A stretch of DNA of 32,860 nt from Sphaerimonospora mesophila NBRC 14179 = JCM 3151 (GCA_001552515.1 BCRI01000084.1:1-32860), one strand, 5' to 3'; counted from the stretch's first letter, positions 14,169 to 22,158 are shown. Made by a program: numbers and translations. The notes: generated by a model from the letters alone, not told the origin.

Positions 14169-15341
14169 TCAGCGGCCGGTCCGGTACGCGATCACGCCGA
14201 TGACGCCGATCGCCCCCACGGCGACGGCGACCCATAACAGGCCCATCGGCACGGCCACGCCGCCGTCGTCCGGCTGACGATGCTCCCGCGCGGCCGCGCG
14301 GGAGGCCGTCGGCTTCGCCGTACGCGCGGCGGATGAGGCGGACGGCGTGGCGTGCGGGCGGGCCTGCTGCGGCAGCTGCACCCGGTAGACCGGGCTGGAG
14401 ACGCCCTCCGAGCCGACGAGCACCGCGGTGCCGTCCCGTGTGTAGGTGATCGACTCGGCCTGGTCCAGCGGCGGCATCGTCAGGTGCGCGAGGAGTTCGC
14501 CGGGCGCCCGGTAGACGGACGCGGAGAAGTATGTGCGGATCACGAAGCTCGACCCGTCGGGGGCGTAGGCCGCGTCGGTGGCCATGAGGGGCGCCGGGCC
14601 GACGCGGCGCAGCACGTTCACCCGGTCGGTGCGCAGCTTGGCGGGAGCCGCGTAGACGGATCCGGAGAACTCCTTGCTCACGATGTAGAGGCGGCCGGTG
14701 CGGGGGTGCACCATCAGGCCCTCCGCGTCATGCTTGCCGTCCTCGTACCGGAAGCGGTACCTGGTCGCCTGGACGGTCGCGTCCCGCATGGTCCGGGGCT
14801 CCATCACCTTGTAGACCGAGATGTCCGGCCAGACGCGGTTGTTGTCCCCGGTGTCGCCGAACCACAGCACGCCCCGGCCGGTCTTGGGATCGACCGTGGC
14901 CGCCATGGCCTCCCAGTCGCGTGCCTCGGCATTGGAGATCGTGAACGTGGCCCGGGTCCGCCCGTCCATGCCTACGGCGAAGAACCTCGGTCCGTCGCCG
15001 CTGTCGTTGTGGGTGTAGAGGATGCCCTTGCGCGTGGGCGACATCGCCATCCCGCTCGACTCGGCGATGCGCGGGTCACGGAACTTGAACAGCAACCGCC
15101 CCTCGTCGTCCGCCGCCCGCTGTGCGAGGGCGGGCGCCGTACGCGCGTTCGCCGGGAAAGTATTCGCCGGGAGAGCGTTCGCCGGAAGCGGCAGGGTCGG
15201 CGCCACCACGACGGGCGATGCCACGAGGAGCGCCGCCAGGATCCGCACCGGGCGCGAGACCCGCCCCCGGGATGTCGGCTTACCGCCCCGTCGATCGTCC
15301 CCGCGAGCCCGCCGTACCGATCCCGCCGATGCGCTCCCCAT
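14169..15341 (-). CDS. Secreted, membrane-anchored beta-propeller-like protein
   Basis: A 390-residue exported protein. An Arg-rich N-terminus and hydrophobic helix (about residues 33-48) serve as the export signal. A low-complexity LPANALPANTFPANA linker follows, encoded by a 15-bp repeat. The body (about 75-330) has repeated strand patterns with DSGDGPRFFAV, LWFGDTGDNN, DAEGLMVHP, LYIVSKE and AESITYT, as in SdiA-regulated/esterase-like phytase or YncE-type propellers. A Ser/Thr/Ala/Pro-rich spacer and one C-terminal helix (about 365-385, ending YRTGR) would hold it at the membrane facing out. ATG 15341 has GGGGAAG eight bases upstream; the frame extends to 15416 without support. Ligand or enzyme activity cannot be told. 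Confidence 0.7.
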   Translation of the reverse strand: MGSASAGSVRRARGDDRRGGKPTSRGRVSRPVRILAALLVASPVVVAPTLPLPANALPANTFPANARTAPALAQRAADDEGRLLFKFRDPRIAESSGMAMSPTRKGILYTHNDSGDGPRFFAVGMDGRTRATFTISNAEARDWEAMAATVDPKTGRGVLWFGDTGDNNRVWPDISVYKVMEPRTMRDATVQATRYRFRYEDGKHDAEGLMVHPRTGRLYIVSKEFSGSVYAAPAKLRTDRVNVLRRVGPAPLMATDAAYAPDGSSFVIRTYFSASVYRAPGELLAHLTMPPLDQAESITYTRDGTAVLVGSEGVSSPVYRVQLPQQARPHATPSASSAARTAKPTASRAAAREHRQPDDGGVAVPMGLLWVAVAVGAIGVIGVIAYRTGR

Positions 15342-15431
15342 GCGGCAATCTTCCCCGATGCCGCCCGTCCTCGCGTGGAACGCCCCGTTCAGGCGGGTTA
15401 TGAGCCTGGTCAGCAAACGTTGACCCCGGAT

Positions 15432-15462
15432 CGGCGCCGGTCTCCGCGCGAGACCGGCGCCG
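15432..15462 (-). terminator. Strong terminator hairpin after the MFS-SDR operon
   Basis: CGGCGCCGGTCTC (15432-15444) and its perfect complement (15450-15462) enclose the 5-base loop CGCGC. The stem lies 20 bp past the SDR stop in the direction of transcription and just upstream of the next gene's 5' region. No T-run follows, which is usual for GC-rich actinobacterial terminators. Confidence 0.75.
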
Positions 15463-15481
15463 TACGGTCAGGCACAGGCCC

Positions 15482-16249
15482 TCAGGCGGCGGCGCCGCCG
15501 TCGAGGACGAGGTCGAGGCCCACGGCGAAGCCGGCCTCGTCGGACGCGAGCCAGAGCACGGTGCCGGTGATCTCGTCGAGGGTGCCGACCCGGCCGATCG
15601 GGTTCTCGTCCCGCATCCGGTTCGCCCGATCGGCCGGCGTCTCCCCCGGCCGCAGGGACATCGGCGCGTCCAGCGCACCCGGGCTGACCGCGTTGATCCG
15701 GATGTTCTCCTCGATGCACTCCAGTGCGGCCGTCCTGGTCAGCGCGCTGACCGCCGCCTTCGAGGCCGCGTAGGCGCCCACCCCGGGTATGCGCACGTGC
15801 GCGCCGATGTTCGAGCCGATGTTGACGATCACGCCACCGCCCTGTGTCCCGCCATGCTGGGCGCGCATCGCGGCGATCTCGTGTTTCATCGCGAGGAAGA
15901 CGCCGGTCGCGTTCACCTCCATGACCCGCGCCCAGTCCTCCTCGGCCAGCTCGGCCACCGTACCGGCCGCGAACGTCCCCGCGTTGTTCACCGCGACGTC
16001 CAGCCTGCCGTACCTGCCGACGATGTCGCCGATGAGCCGGGCCACATCGGCGGAGTCCGTGACGTCGACGGGGAGCGCCGCGGCCCCGGCCCCCTCGGCC
16101 TCGATGAGCTTGACGGTCTGCTCCAGCGCCTCCCGTCCACGGCCCGCCACCACCACGGTGGCGCCCTCCCTGGCGAAACCGAGGGCGATCGCCCGCCCGA
16201 CGCCGGATCCGCCACCGGTCACCAGCACGACCTTGTCGGTGAATCTCAT
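15482..16249 (-). CDS. SDR-family NAD(P)-dependent oxidoreductase
   Basis: A 255-residue classical short-chain dehydrogenase. The cofactor motif is TGGGSGVG (residues 11-18), followed by NNAG (88-91). The catalytic Ser is in NIGSN (Ser146) and Tyr160/Lys164 are in AYAASK. The substrate-binding lid includes DAPMSLRPGETPADRA. AGRGRE (35-40) after strand 2 favours NADP(H). Its ATG overlaps the stop of the MFS exporter gene (16246-16249), so the two are translationally coupled in one operon under the TetR regulator. It may modify a compound that the exporter handles; the substrate is unknown. Confidence 0.92.
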   Translation of the reverse strand: MRFTDKVVLVTGGGSGVGRAIALGFAREGATVVVAGRGREALEQTVKLIEAEGAGAAALPVDVTDSADVARLIGDIVGRYGRLDVAVNNAGTFAAGTVAELAEEDWARVMEVNATGVFLAMKHEIAAMRAQHGGTQGGGVIVNIGSNIGAHVRIPGVGAYAASKAAVSALTRTAALECIEENIRINAVSPGALDAPMSLRPGETPADRANRMRDENPIGRVGTLDEITGTVLWLASDEAGFAVGLDLVLDGGAAA

Positions 16250-17628
16250 TTCGTTACCCCTTCTGTGATGGGACCTTCGGGAACGGGCCGCGGCCCGGAC
16301 CTGGGAAACGCGACGGCGACCAGGGCCGCCGCGAGCAGGAACGCCGGCGTCAGAGCGGCGAGCGCGAAGCCGTACCCTTCGGCGGCCGCCCCCGCCGCGC
16401 TCAGCCCGCTCGTCCGGACCGCGTCGGCCCGGGCGCCGGCCAGCGCCACGAGCACGGCCAGACCTGCGGTCGGGCCGACCTCCATCGCCGTGTTGACCAG
16501 CCCGCCCGCGACCCCGGCGTCCGCCGGGGGCACGTCGTCGAGGGCGGTCACGGTGGCGCCGGAGAAGGCCAGGCCGGATGCGACCGGGAAGATCAGCAGC
16601 CCGGCGAGCAGCGGACCCGCGTAGGGCGTGTCCGGTCCGATCCGGCCGAGCAGGAGCATCGACACCGCGGCGAGCGCGAGTCCGGCCACCGTGACCCGGC
16701 GCACCCCGAACCGCGCCACGAGCCGTACGCTGACCGGCCCCATCGCGACGACCAGGAGGAAGGGCAGGAAGGCCAGGCTCGTACTGATCGGCGTCATGCC
16801 GCGTACCTGCTGGAAATAGAGGCTGAGCATGAACGTGCCGGTCGCGCTGGCCGCAGCGGTCACGAACACGACCAGCAGGGCCGCCCCGCGCCGGGGATCG
16901 CGCACCAGCCGGAGCGGGAGCAGCGGCGCGGCGGCCCTCGCCTGCCAGGCCACGAAACCGGCCGACAGCGCCAGGCCCGCGACGACGACATCGGCTCGCG
17001 TGGCCAACAGGCCGTGGCTGAACACCACCAGACCGACGGTGGCGAGCAGCGCGCCCGGCCAGTCGAGCGGGGACGCCGCCTGCGCCGGCGCGGACGGCAG
17101 GCGGGCCGCACCGGCGACGGTGACCGCGGCGACGACCGCCGGGATCAGGAACGACCAGCGCCACGAGAGCACAGCGGCGACCACTCCGGACAGCAGGCTG
17201 CCCGCGACGGCGCCGGTCACCGACAGCGTGCCCCAGACCGCCAGCGCGCGTGCCCGTTCCCGGCCCTCCGGATGGAGCCGGGTCACCAGCGCGACGGCCG
17301 CCGGAGCCGCCAGCGCGGCGCCCACTCCCTGTGCGAACCGCGCCCCGAGCAGTACGGCGGGGCCGGACGCGAGCGCGCCGAACGCCGAGGCCGCGGCGAG
17401 CAGCGCCATTCCGGTGACGAACACCCGCCGGGCCCCCAGGCGATCGGCGAGCCTGCCGCCCAGGAGCAGCAGCCCACCGAAGGTCAGTCCGTAGGCCGAG
17501 CTCAGCAGGGCCAGCTCGCCCTGGTCGAGGCCGAACTCGTGCTGAATCGCCGGCAGCGGGACCGTGACGAGCGTGATCGACGCGATCAGGGTGACCTGCG
17601 CGGAGCCGAGCAGGGTGAAGGGCACCAT
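16246..17628 (-). CDS. MFS drug exporter, DHA2 type
   Basis: About 460 residues with 12-14 membrane helices. The DHA2 signatures are a first helix with ...TLVTVPLPAIQHEFG, motif A GGRLADRLGARR, and motif C-like AVWGTLSVTGAVAGSLLSG. It should exchange protons for drugs or toxic metabolites. The frame continues to an ATG at 17661, but the extra codons (CCG TTA TTT TGG AAT GAT CGG TCA AGA AAG) are rare, AT-rich choices for this genome and contain the TetR-like site, so ATG 17628 is preferred. With that start the operator ends at the base just before the gene. The SDR gene follows with a 4-bp overlap. Confidence 0.9.
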   Translation of the reverse strand: MVPFTLLGSAQVTLIASITLVTVPLPAIQHEFGLDQGELALLSSAYGLTFGGLLLLGGRLADRLGARRVFVTGMALLAAASAFGALASGPAVLLGARFAQGVGAALAAPAAVALVTRLHPEGRERARALAVWGTLSVTGAVAGSLLSGVVAAVLSWRWSFLIPAVVAAVTVAGAARLPSAPAQAASPLDWPGALLATVGLVVFSHGLLATRADVVVAGLALSAGFVAWQARAAAPLLPLRLVRDPRRGAALLVVFVTAAASATGTFMLSLYFQQVRGMTPISTSLAFLPFLLVVAMGPVSVRLVARFGVRRVTVAGLALAAVSMLLLGRIGPDTPYAGPLLAGLLIFPVASGLAFSGATVTALDDVPPADAGVAGGLVNTAMEVGPTAGLAVLVALAGARADAVRTSGLSAAGAAAEGYGFALAALTPAFLLAAALVAVAFPRSGPRPVPEGPITEGVTK

Positions 17629-17647
17629 CTTTCTTGACCGATCATTC
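17629..17647 (-). promoter_or_regulatory. Candidate TetR operator at the MFS exporter gene
   Basis: The minus strand reads GAATGATCGGTCAAGAAAG. It matches the plus strand at 18374-18392 (GAACGATCGGTCAAATAAG) in 16 of 19 positions and contains an imperfect palindrome GA(A)yGATCGGTC. A TATTTT -10-like hexamer lies just upstream on the minus strand. Control by the adjacent TetR protein is inferred from the shared sequence and gene context. Confidence 0.6.
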
Positions 17648-17769
17648 CAAAATAACGGCATGAGAGCGCCCTTTCAGCGGAGCCGTGAAGACCGTGCCCG
17701 ACACTCCGGGCGACCGGGAGGACCTGGGAACCCGGGGACCGGGGGACCCGGGAATCGAGGGCCGGCAGG

Positions 17770-18351
17770 TCAGCCGAGGAGGCGCAGCGCCTGGGCGCCG
17801 GCGTCCCGCAGCCGCCCGGGGTCACCGTGCCCCTTCGACATCAGGCGGACCCCCTGCAGGAAGACCAGCACGAACCGCGCCAGCGCCCGAGGGTCCGCGT
17901 CCGCGGAGATCTCACCCTGGGCCCGGGCACGGATGAGCGCGGAGGTGAGCGCGGTCTCCAGACCGGTCCAGTTGGCCTCGACGAAGCGGGCGACCCGCTC
18001 GTCCTCGGGGAGCAGTTCGGCGGCGGCGTTCACGATCATGCAGCCGCGCCGGTTGAGATCGTGGATCGAATCCTCGACGTACAGCTCCACCAGGGCGCGC
18101 ACGGCCGGCAGGGCGGGTCCCGGCTGCGACAGCGACTCGACCAGGTCGGGGTCTCGGGTCCGCACATAGCGCTCCAGCGCCTTCAGGTAGAGATCGTGCT
18201 TGCTCCCGAACGTCGCGTAGATGCTCGCCCGGCCGATCCCCAGGTGCTCGACCAGATCGGCCATCGACGTCGCCTCGTAACCACGCTGCCAGAACAGCTC
18301 CAGAGCACGCCCCAGCACGACATCTGGATCGAACTCCTTGCTCCTCGCCAT
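17770..18351 (-). CDS. TetR-family transcriptional regulator
   Basis: A 193-residue regulator. The N-terminal helix-turn-helix is ALELFWQRGYEATSMADLVEHLGIGRASIYATFGSKHDLYLKAL (split here as residues 12-55, recognition helix GIGRASIYATF). The C-terminal ligand domain contains GCMIVNAAAEL and FLQGVRLMSKG, as in the AcrR/NemR-like group. It is transcribed in the same direction as the MFS-SDR genes and lies directly upstream of them. Start ATG 18351 is fixed by the leaderless promoter (TTGACC-N17-TAGGGT, then 7 bases). The matching operators at its own promoter and at the exporter support autorepression and exporter control. Confidence 0.93.
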   Translation of the reverse strand: MARSKEFDPDVVLGRALELFWQRGYEATSMADLVEHLGIGRASIYATFGSKHDLYLKALERYVRTRDPDLVESLSQPGPALPAVRALVELYVEDSIHDLNRRGCMIVNAAAELLPEDERVARFVEANWTGLETALTSALIRARAQGEISADADPRALARFVLVFLQGVRLMSKGHGDPGRLRDAGAQALRLLG

Positions 18352-18358
18352 GCCCGTC

Positions 18359-18392
18359 ACCCTAATCAATCAAGAACGATCGGTCAAATAAG
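18359..18392 (-). promoter_or_regulatory. tetR promoter with embedded operator
   Basis: On the minus strand -35 TTGACC (18387-18382), a 17-bp spacer and -10 TAGGGT (18364-18359) form a near-ideal promoter, with the tetR ATG 7 bases further on. The pseudo-palindrome GACCGATCGTTC starts inside the -35 and runs into the spacer, so a bound repressor would block RNA polymerase. The same motif occurs at the exporter gene. Confidence 0.7.
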
Positions 18393-18424
18393 AACCTGAA
18401 GATGACGGGCGGCACCGTGTCGGC

Positions 18425-18455
18425 TCGACTGGAGTCCACTCCAGGTTCTTATCGT
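18425..18455 (+). promoter_or_regulatory. MerR-type promoter and operator of the aldo/keto reductase gene
   Basis: -35 TCGACT (18425-18430) and -10 TATCGT (18450-18455) are separated by 19 bp, the over-long spacer typical of MerR-activated promoters. Between them lies the dyad CTGGAGT-CC-ACTCCAG (18429-18444), close to known NmlR/AdhR-type sites. Seven bases after the -10 comes the ATG, so the mRNA should be leaderless. CAGGTTCTTAT (18442-18452) recurs inverted at 18388-18398. No MerR gene is in the window. Confidence 0.7.
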
Positions 18456-18462
18456 GGTCGGC

Positions 18463-19431
18463 ATGGAGTACGGACAGCTTGGACGCACCGGACTGAAGGT
18501 CAGCAGGCTCTGCCTGGGCACGATGAACTTCGGCCCGCAGACGACGGAGGAAGACTCTCACGCGATCATGGATCGCGCCCACGAGCTGGGCGTCAACTTC
18601 TTCGACACGGCCAATGTGTACGGCTGGAAGAAGGGTGAGGGGATCACCGAGAACATCATCGGCCGCTGGTTCGCCAAGGGCGGCGGCCGACGGGAGCGCA
18701 CGGTCATCGCGACCAAGCTCTACGGCGACATGGGCGACTGGCCGAACGACGGCCGCCTGTCGGCGCTCAACATCAGGCGGGCGGCCGACGCCTCGCTCAA
18801 GCGCCTCCAGACCGACTACATCGACCTCTACCAGGCCCATCACATCGACCGGAACACCCCGTTCGAGGAGTTCTGGGAGGCCATGGAGGTGCTGCGCCAG
18901 CAGGGCAAGATCCTCTATGTCGGCTCCTCCAACTTCGCCGGCTGGCACATCGCCAAGGCGCAGGAGACCGCCCGCCGCCGCAACTTCCTCGGGCTGGTCA
19001 GCGAGCAGTCCCACTACAACCTGCTCGTACGCGCCCCCGAGCTGGAGGTCATCCCGGCGTGCGAGGACTACGGGCTCGGGCTGATCCCGTGGAGCCCGCT
19101 CGCCGGCGGCCTGCTCGGCGGCATCCTGCGGAAGATGGACAAGGGCCGGTCGGCCTCCGAGCACATGGTCGCCGAGCTCGACAAGCACCGGGACAAGATC
19201 GAGCGTTACGAGGCGTTCTGCGACGAGATCGGCGAAGACCCGGCCAACGTGGCGCTGGCCTGGCTGCTGACCCGGCCGGCCATCACCGCGCCGATCATCG
19301 GTCCCCGTACGATCGCCCAGCTCGACGGCACGGTACGCGCCCTGGAGGTCAAGCTCGACGACAAGGCGCTGGCCCGCATCGAAGAGATCTTCCCCGGCTA
19401 CAAGACCGCGCCGGAGGAGTACGCCTGGTGA
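18463..19431 (+). CDS. Aldo/keto reductase
   Basis: A 322-residue (alpha/beta)8 NADPH-dependent reductase of the AKR family (YajO/AKR11-13-like). The catalytic tetrad can be read as Asp48 and Tyr53 (FFDTANVYG), Lys85 (ATKLYG) and His126 (DLYQAHHID). Cofactor-binding C-terminal parts include WSPLAGGLL and APIIGPRT. Family members reduce aldehydes and ketones, often in detoxification. A MerR-type promoter fits this, because NmlR/AdhR-like regulators respond to reactive aldehydes. ATG 18463 is chosen because it falls 7 bases after the -10; GTG 18454 in frame would overlap the -10 box. The gene is divergent from tetR. Confidence 0.93.
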   Translation: MEYGQLGRTGLKVSRLCLGTMNFGPQTTEEDSHAIMDRAHELGVNFFDTANVYGWKKGEGITENIIGRWFAKGGGRRERTVIATKLYGDMGDWPNDGRLSALNIRRAADASLKRLQTDYIDLYQAHHIDRNTPFEEFWEAMEVLRQQGKILYVGSSNFAGWHIAKAQETARRRNFLGLVSEQSHYNLLVRAPELEVIPACEDYGLGLIPWSPLAGGLLGGILRKMDKGRSASEHMVAELDKHRDKIERYEAFCDEIGEDPANVALAWLLTRPAITAPIIGPRTIAQLDGTVRALEVKLDDKALARIEEIFPGYKTAPEEYAW

Positions 19432-19518
19432 TCAACCGTTGAGGAGTGCGCCGACGACCACGATGAGCAAGAGCAGCACCAGCACAGCGGGCAGCACCCA
19501 GTTTCGAGGTCGATCCAC
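19432..19518 (-). CDS. Very small single-helix membrane protein (28 residues)
   Basis: A short frame starting GTG 19518 encodes MDRPRNWVLPAV followed by a continuous run of Leu, Val and Ile (residues 8-25) and ends ALLNG. The basic N-terminus plus one uninterrupted hydrophobic helix looks like a real membrane micro-protein and not chance. Its stop abuts the stop of the aldo/keto reductase gene on the other strand (19431/19432). Upstream, TAGGGT lies 6 bases before the GTG (leaderless pattern); the same bases GGGTGGAG could act as a ribosome-binding site. CCACCC-TAAT-GGGTGG (19523-19538) forms a small dyad there. Function unknown. Confidence 0.55.
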   Translation of the reverse strand: MDRPRNWVLPAVLVLLLLIVVVGALLNG

Positions 19519-19545
19519 GTCTCCACCCTAATGGGTGGGCCGCCG

Positions 19546-19568
19546 GGCCCTCATATCGCGTGAGGGCC
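19546..19568. other. 8-bp hairpin upstream of the small membrane protein gene
   Basis: GGCCCTCA (19546-19553) and TGAGGGCC (19561-19568) pair perfectly around TATCGCG. It lies between the micro-protein gene and the kinase gene, which point away from each other. It could be an operator. The rest of 19569-19755 shows only short GGATCCGGGA direct repeats near 19733-19752. Confidence 0.35.
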
Positions 19569-19755
19569 GCGCACTCCAGGGACCAAGGTCTCACCCGTCC
19601 CGTACATAGGTCAGTGATGTACGCCCCGGGGGCGATTCATCCCCTCCCCGGGGCGGGCGGGGCGCATCTCGGCCCCCACCCCGGTCTCGGAAGTCCGCGG
19701 CCGCTCGGCCTGCCGCTGATCTCGCGCCGGAAAGATCCGGGAGGATCCGGGAAGA

Positions 19756-19770
19756 TATCGTCGCGTCGTG
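19756..19770 (+). promoter_or_regulatory. Leaderless -10 of the phosphotransferase gene
   Basis: TATCGT (19756-19761), six bases, then GTG 19768. No ribosome-binding site is present. The same hexamer serves as the -10 of the aldo/keto reductase gene. Confidence 0.5.
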
Positions 19771-20688
19771 ATCACCGAGGAGCTGAGCAGGAACGTCCTG
19801 GAGGTGTGGGGCGACGACGGCGCCCGATGGCTGGCCGAGCTCCCGTCCATCCTGAGCGCCGTGGCCCGTGACTGGGACCTGACGGTGGGGGAACCGTACG
19901 CGCCGTCCTACCACTACGTCACCCGGGTCGTCTGCCCCGAGGGCACCCCGGCCGTGCTCAAGCTGGGCGTGCCGGGCGGTACGTCACCGACTGAGGCCGC
20001 CGCTCTCGCCGCCTTCGGCGGCCGGGGGGCGGCTCGGCTGCTGAATGTCGACCACAGCCGGGGCGCACTCCTGCTGGAACGCGTCACCCCCGGTCGGCGC
20101 CTGCGTGACCTGGTCCCGGCCCGCGACGCCGAGGCGACGTCCGCGTTGGCCGCCGTCATGCGTCGGCTGCACGTGCCGCCACCACCCGACCACCAGATCT
20201 CCGATGCGTCGTCCCAGGTCGAGGCGTTCGACCGATATGCGGCCACACATGGCGACAACGGTCCGCTGCCGCTGGATTTCGTCACGCGCGCGGGCGGGCT
20301 GATGCGTGAGTTGTGCGAGTCGGCCAATGAATTCGTCGTGCTGCACGGCGACCTGCACCACGACAACGTTCTGCGTGGAACCCGTGAGCCATGGCTCGCG
20401 ATCGACCCGCACGGCCTCGTCGGCGACCCGGGCTATGACGTCGGCACGCTGCTGTACGACCCGGATCCGGATGACCGTGACGAGGCGCTGACCGCCCTGG
20501 TCCCGGCCAGGGTCGAGCAGTTGGCCGACGAACTGGCGATGCCGCTCGACCGCGTGGTGGCCTGGGGTTTCGTCAAGTCGGTCATGTCGGACGTATGGAC
20601 GGCCGAGGCGTGGACGCCCGGCGCGAACCGGTCCCCGATCAGCCGAGCCTTCGATGTGGCCCGCCTGCTGCTGCCCCACCTGTCGTGA
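19768..20688 (+). CDS. Aminoglycoside/hydroxyurea phosphotransferase-like kinase
   Basis: A 306-residue APH-fold kinase. The ATP Lys is in AVLKLG (Lys65), the catalytic loop is HGDLHHDNVL (193-202, Asp195 as base), and the metal-binding segment is AIDPHGLVGDPGYDVG (211-226). That last stretch and the overall length resemble the APH(6)/streptomycin 6-phosphotransferase and hydroxyurea phosphotransferase group. The protein should transfer phosphate from ATP to a hydroxyl of a small molecule in the cytosol. Actual antibiotic inactivation is not shown, since many homologues in actinomycetes have other or unknown substrates. The GTG start follows the -10 by 6 bases. The gene stands alone. Confidence 0.85.
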   Translation: MITEELSRNVLEVWGDDGARWLAELPSILSAVARDWDLTVGEPYAPSYHYVTRVVCPEGTPAVLKLGVPGGTSPTEAAALAAFGGRGAARLLNVDHSRGALLLERVTPGRRLRDLVPARDAEATSALAAVMRRLHVPPPPDHQISDASSQVEAFDRYAATHGDNGPLPLDFVTRAGGLMRELCESANEFVVLHGDLHHDNVLRGTREPWLAIDPHGLVGDPGYDVGTLLYDPDPDDRDEALTALVPARVEQLADELAMPLDRVVAWGFVKSVMSDVWTAEAWTPGANRSPISRAFDVARLLLPHLS

Positions 20689-20851
20689 TCCGGAACGGGC
20701 GGACAACGTGAGCGGTGACGTAATCGCTTCGTATCATCGGCCGCCTCCGCCGCTGGACGTCATCGAATGGTCACCGTCATCGGCTCCCCGGGGTTGGCCA
20801 GGGGTTCCTCTCCGCGGAGTCATGCGCCACAGCCGTGCGGAGCGGCCGGCG

Positions 20852-21052
20852 TTACCGATCGAAATCCCCGGCTTTGACACCGCTGATGAACGCCCGCCAC
20901 TCCTCGGGGGTGAAGACCAGCGCGGGGCCGTCAGGATCCTTGCTGTCGCGCACCGCGACCACCCCCGGGAGGTTTTCGGCGACCTCGACGCACTGGCCCC
21001 CATTGGAGCCGGAATAGGATGATTTGCGCCACTGCGCACCGCTCAGATCCAT
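20852..21052 (-). CDS. DUF397 domain protein
   Basis: A 66-residue protein with the DUF397 pattern: WRKSSYSGSNGGQCVEVAE near the start, then VAVRDSKDPDGPALVFTPEEWRAFI. DUF397 proteins are actinobacterial and nearly always sit next to an XRE regulator of the DUF5753 type. In some characterised pairs they counteract or tune that regulator in development or antibiotic control. Here ATG 21052 overlaps the XRE stop by 10 bp, so the two are coupled. A longer frame to 21133 would run inside the XRE gene and is rejected. Confidence 0.92.
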   Translation of the reverse strand: MDLSGAQWRKSSYSGSNGGQCVEVAENLPGVVAVRDSKDPDGPALVFTPEEWRAFISGVKAGDFDR

Positions 21053-21870
21053 TTGGCCATCACTTCCTTGATCATACTCAGTGATACATGCTGAGGGTAG
21101 GCCCATGCGCGGATAGCTTCGTATCGAACCCAAACAGAGGCTACGAGATCGGGCGCGGTGGAGACTAGCCCTTGAGCTACCGAATCCGCATGAATCGCAT
21201 CGGACTCACCATCAGGAAGCTCGGCGATCATAAAGGCGCCGATCAGGCCAGAGACACAGCCGGGGTCGACAAGTTGGACCGTCACATTGCTGCGCCCGGC
21301 AATCTCGATGAGATGACCAAGCTGCTCTCGCATCACCTGCGCTTCGCCGATCCGGCGGTGCAGTACTCCCTCGTCCATAAGGGCCAGGAGCAACGGCGGG
21401 TCCGCCCTGTCCAGGACACTGCGACGCTGTAGGCGGGCCTGGACTCGCTCCTCCACCTCCTGGGAAGTCACCCGAGGTTCTTTGGCGAGGAGATGTCGCG
21501 CGTAAGCCTCGGTCTGCAGCATTCCCGGGATCAGCAGCGGGTCCCAGCTGCGGAGGACGGTCGCGCGTGGTTCGACCTCGTCCATCCAGCCCATGAACCA
21601 GCTGGGGCCGCCGGAACGGGACACGATGCGGCGATATAAGCCGACAAAGTATTGTCTGTCGGTCAGCCCGAAGATCTGATCCAGCTTTTCGGCGTCCGAC
21701 CTGGACGGCGTCCGCTTGGCGACCTCCAGACGGCTCACCTGGGTCTGCGTGCAGCCCAGCCGGACGGCCACCGCGCTCTGTGACAATTGCGCCGATTCGC
21801 GATAACGGCGCATTTCGGCACCGAAACGCGCCCGGGAAGAGTCGGCGTCGCGTTCGAGCACACCTTCCAT
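21043..21870 (-). CDS. XRE-family regulator with DUF5753 (WhiJ-like)
   Basis: A 275-residue protein. The N-terminal helix-turn-helix is RFGAEMRRYRESAQLSQ then AVAVRLGCTQTQVSRLEVAKR (about residues 16-54). The DUF5753 domain (about 90-270) includes LLIPGMLQTEAYARHLL and the common tail VRYEAIRAWAYP. This family includes WhiJ-type developmental regulators of Streptomyces. ATG 21870 is chosen because GGAGG lies 6 bases upstream; in-frame ATG 21882 and the 21918 start have none. It pairs with the DUF397 gene downstream and faces the divergent 88-residue protein and HATPase genes, a set often seen together. Confidence 0.93.
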   Translation of the reverse strand: MEGVLERDADSSRARFGAEMRRYRESAQLSQSAVAVRLGCTQTQVSRLEVAKRTPSRSDAEKLDQIFGLTDRQYFVGLYRRIVSRSGGPSWFMGWMDEVEPRATVLRSWDPLLIPGMLQTEAYARHLLAKEPRVTSQEVEERVQARLQRRSVLDRADPPLLLALMDEGVLHRRIGEAQVMREQLGHLIEIAGRSNVTVQLVDPGCVSGLIGAFMIAELPDGESDAIHADSVAQGLVSTAPDLVASVWVRYEAIRAWAYPQHVSLSMIKEVMAKWI

Positions 21871-22036
21871 CGCAACCTCCATAAGCCACGGAAACCGCGC
21901 GGTAAATGTACCCGCCATTCATGCGATAGACCTCCCCAAACCCTGACTGGTCATATTCTGGCGTGCTCTGGCATCCAATCCGGCCACACGATTCCGAAGC
22001 CTGCGGGCAGTCTTTGCGTAAGCCGTACTTCAGGGA

Positions 22037-22067
22037 CCGGCGACGGCGACGGCGACGGCCACGGCGA
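22037..22067 (+). repeat. GGCGAC hexanucleotide repeat in the XRE divergent region
   Basis: GGCGAC is repeated about four to five times with one change (GGCCAC) near 22037-22067. It lies between the divergent XRE and 22159 genes. This 288-bp region otherwise shows no clear operator. Confidence 0.55.
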
Positions 22068-22158
22068 CGCGAAAACGGACGCCAACCGACCGGACACCGC
22101 AAATGGCGTTCGGCTGAGAAATCGTTCATCGATGTGGCGGCATCGGGAGGGCAGGAGC

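Noticed and set aside
17726-17752. Second G-quadruplex-like stretch (runs of 3, 4, 5 and 3 G)
   Set aside because: Uneven runs with longer loops between tetR and the exporter gene; expected now and then at this GC content.
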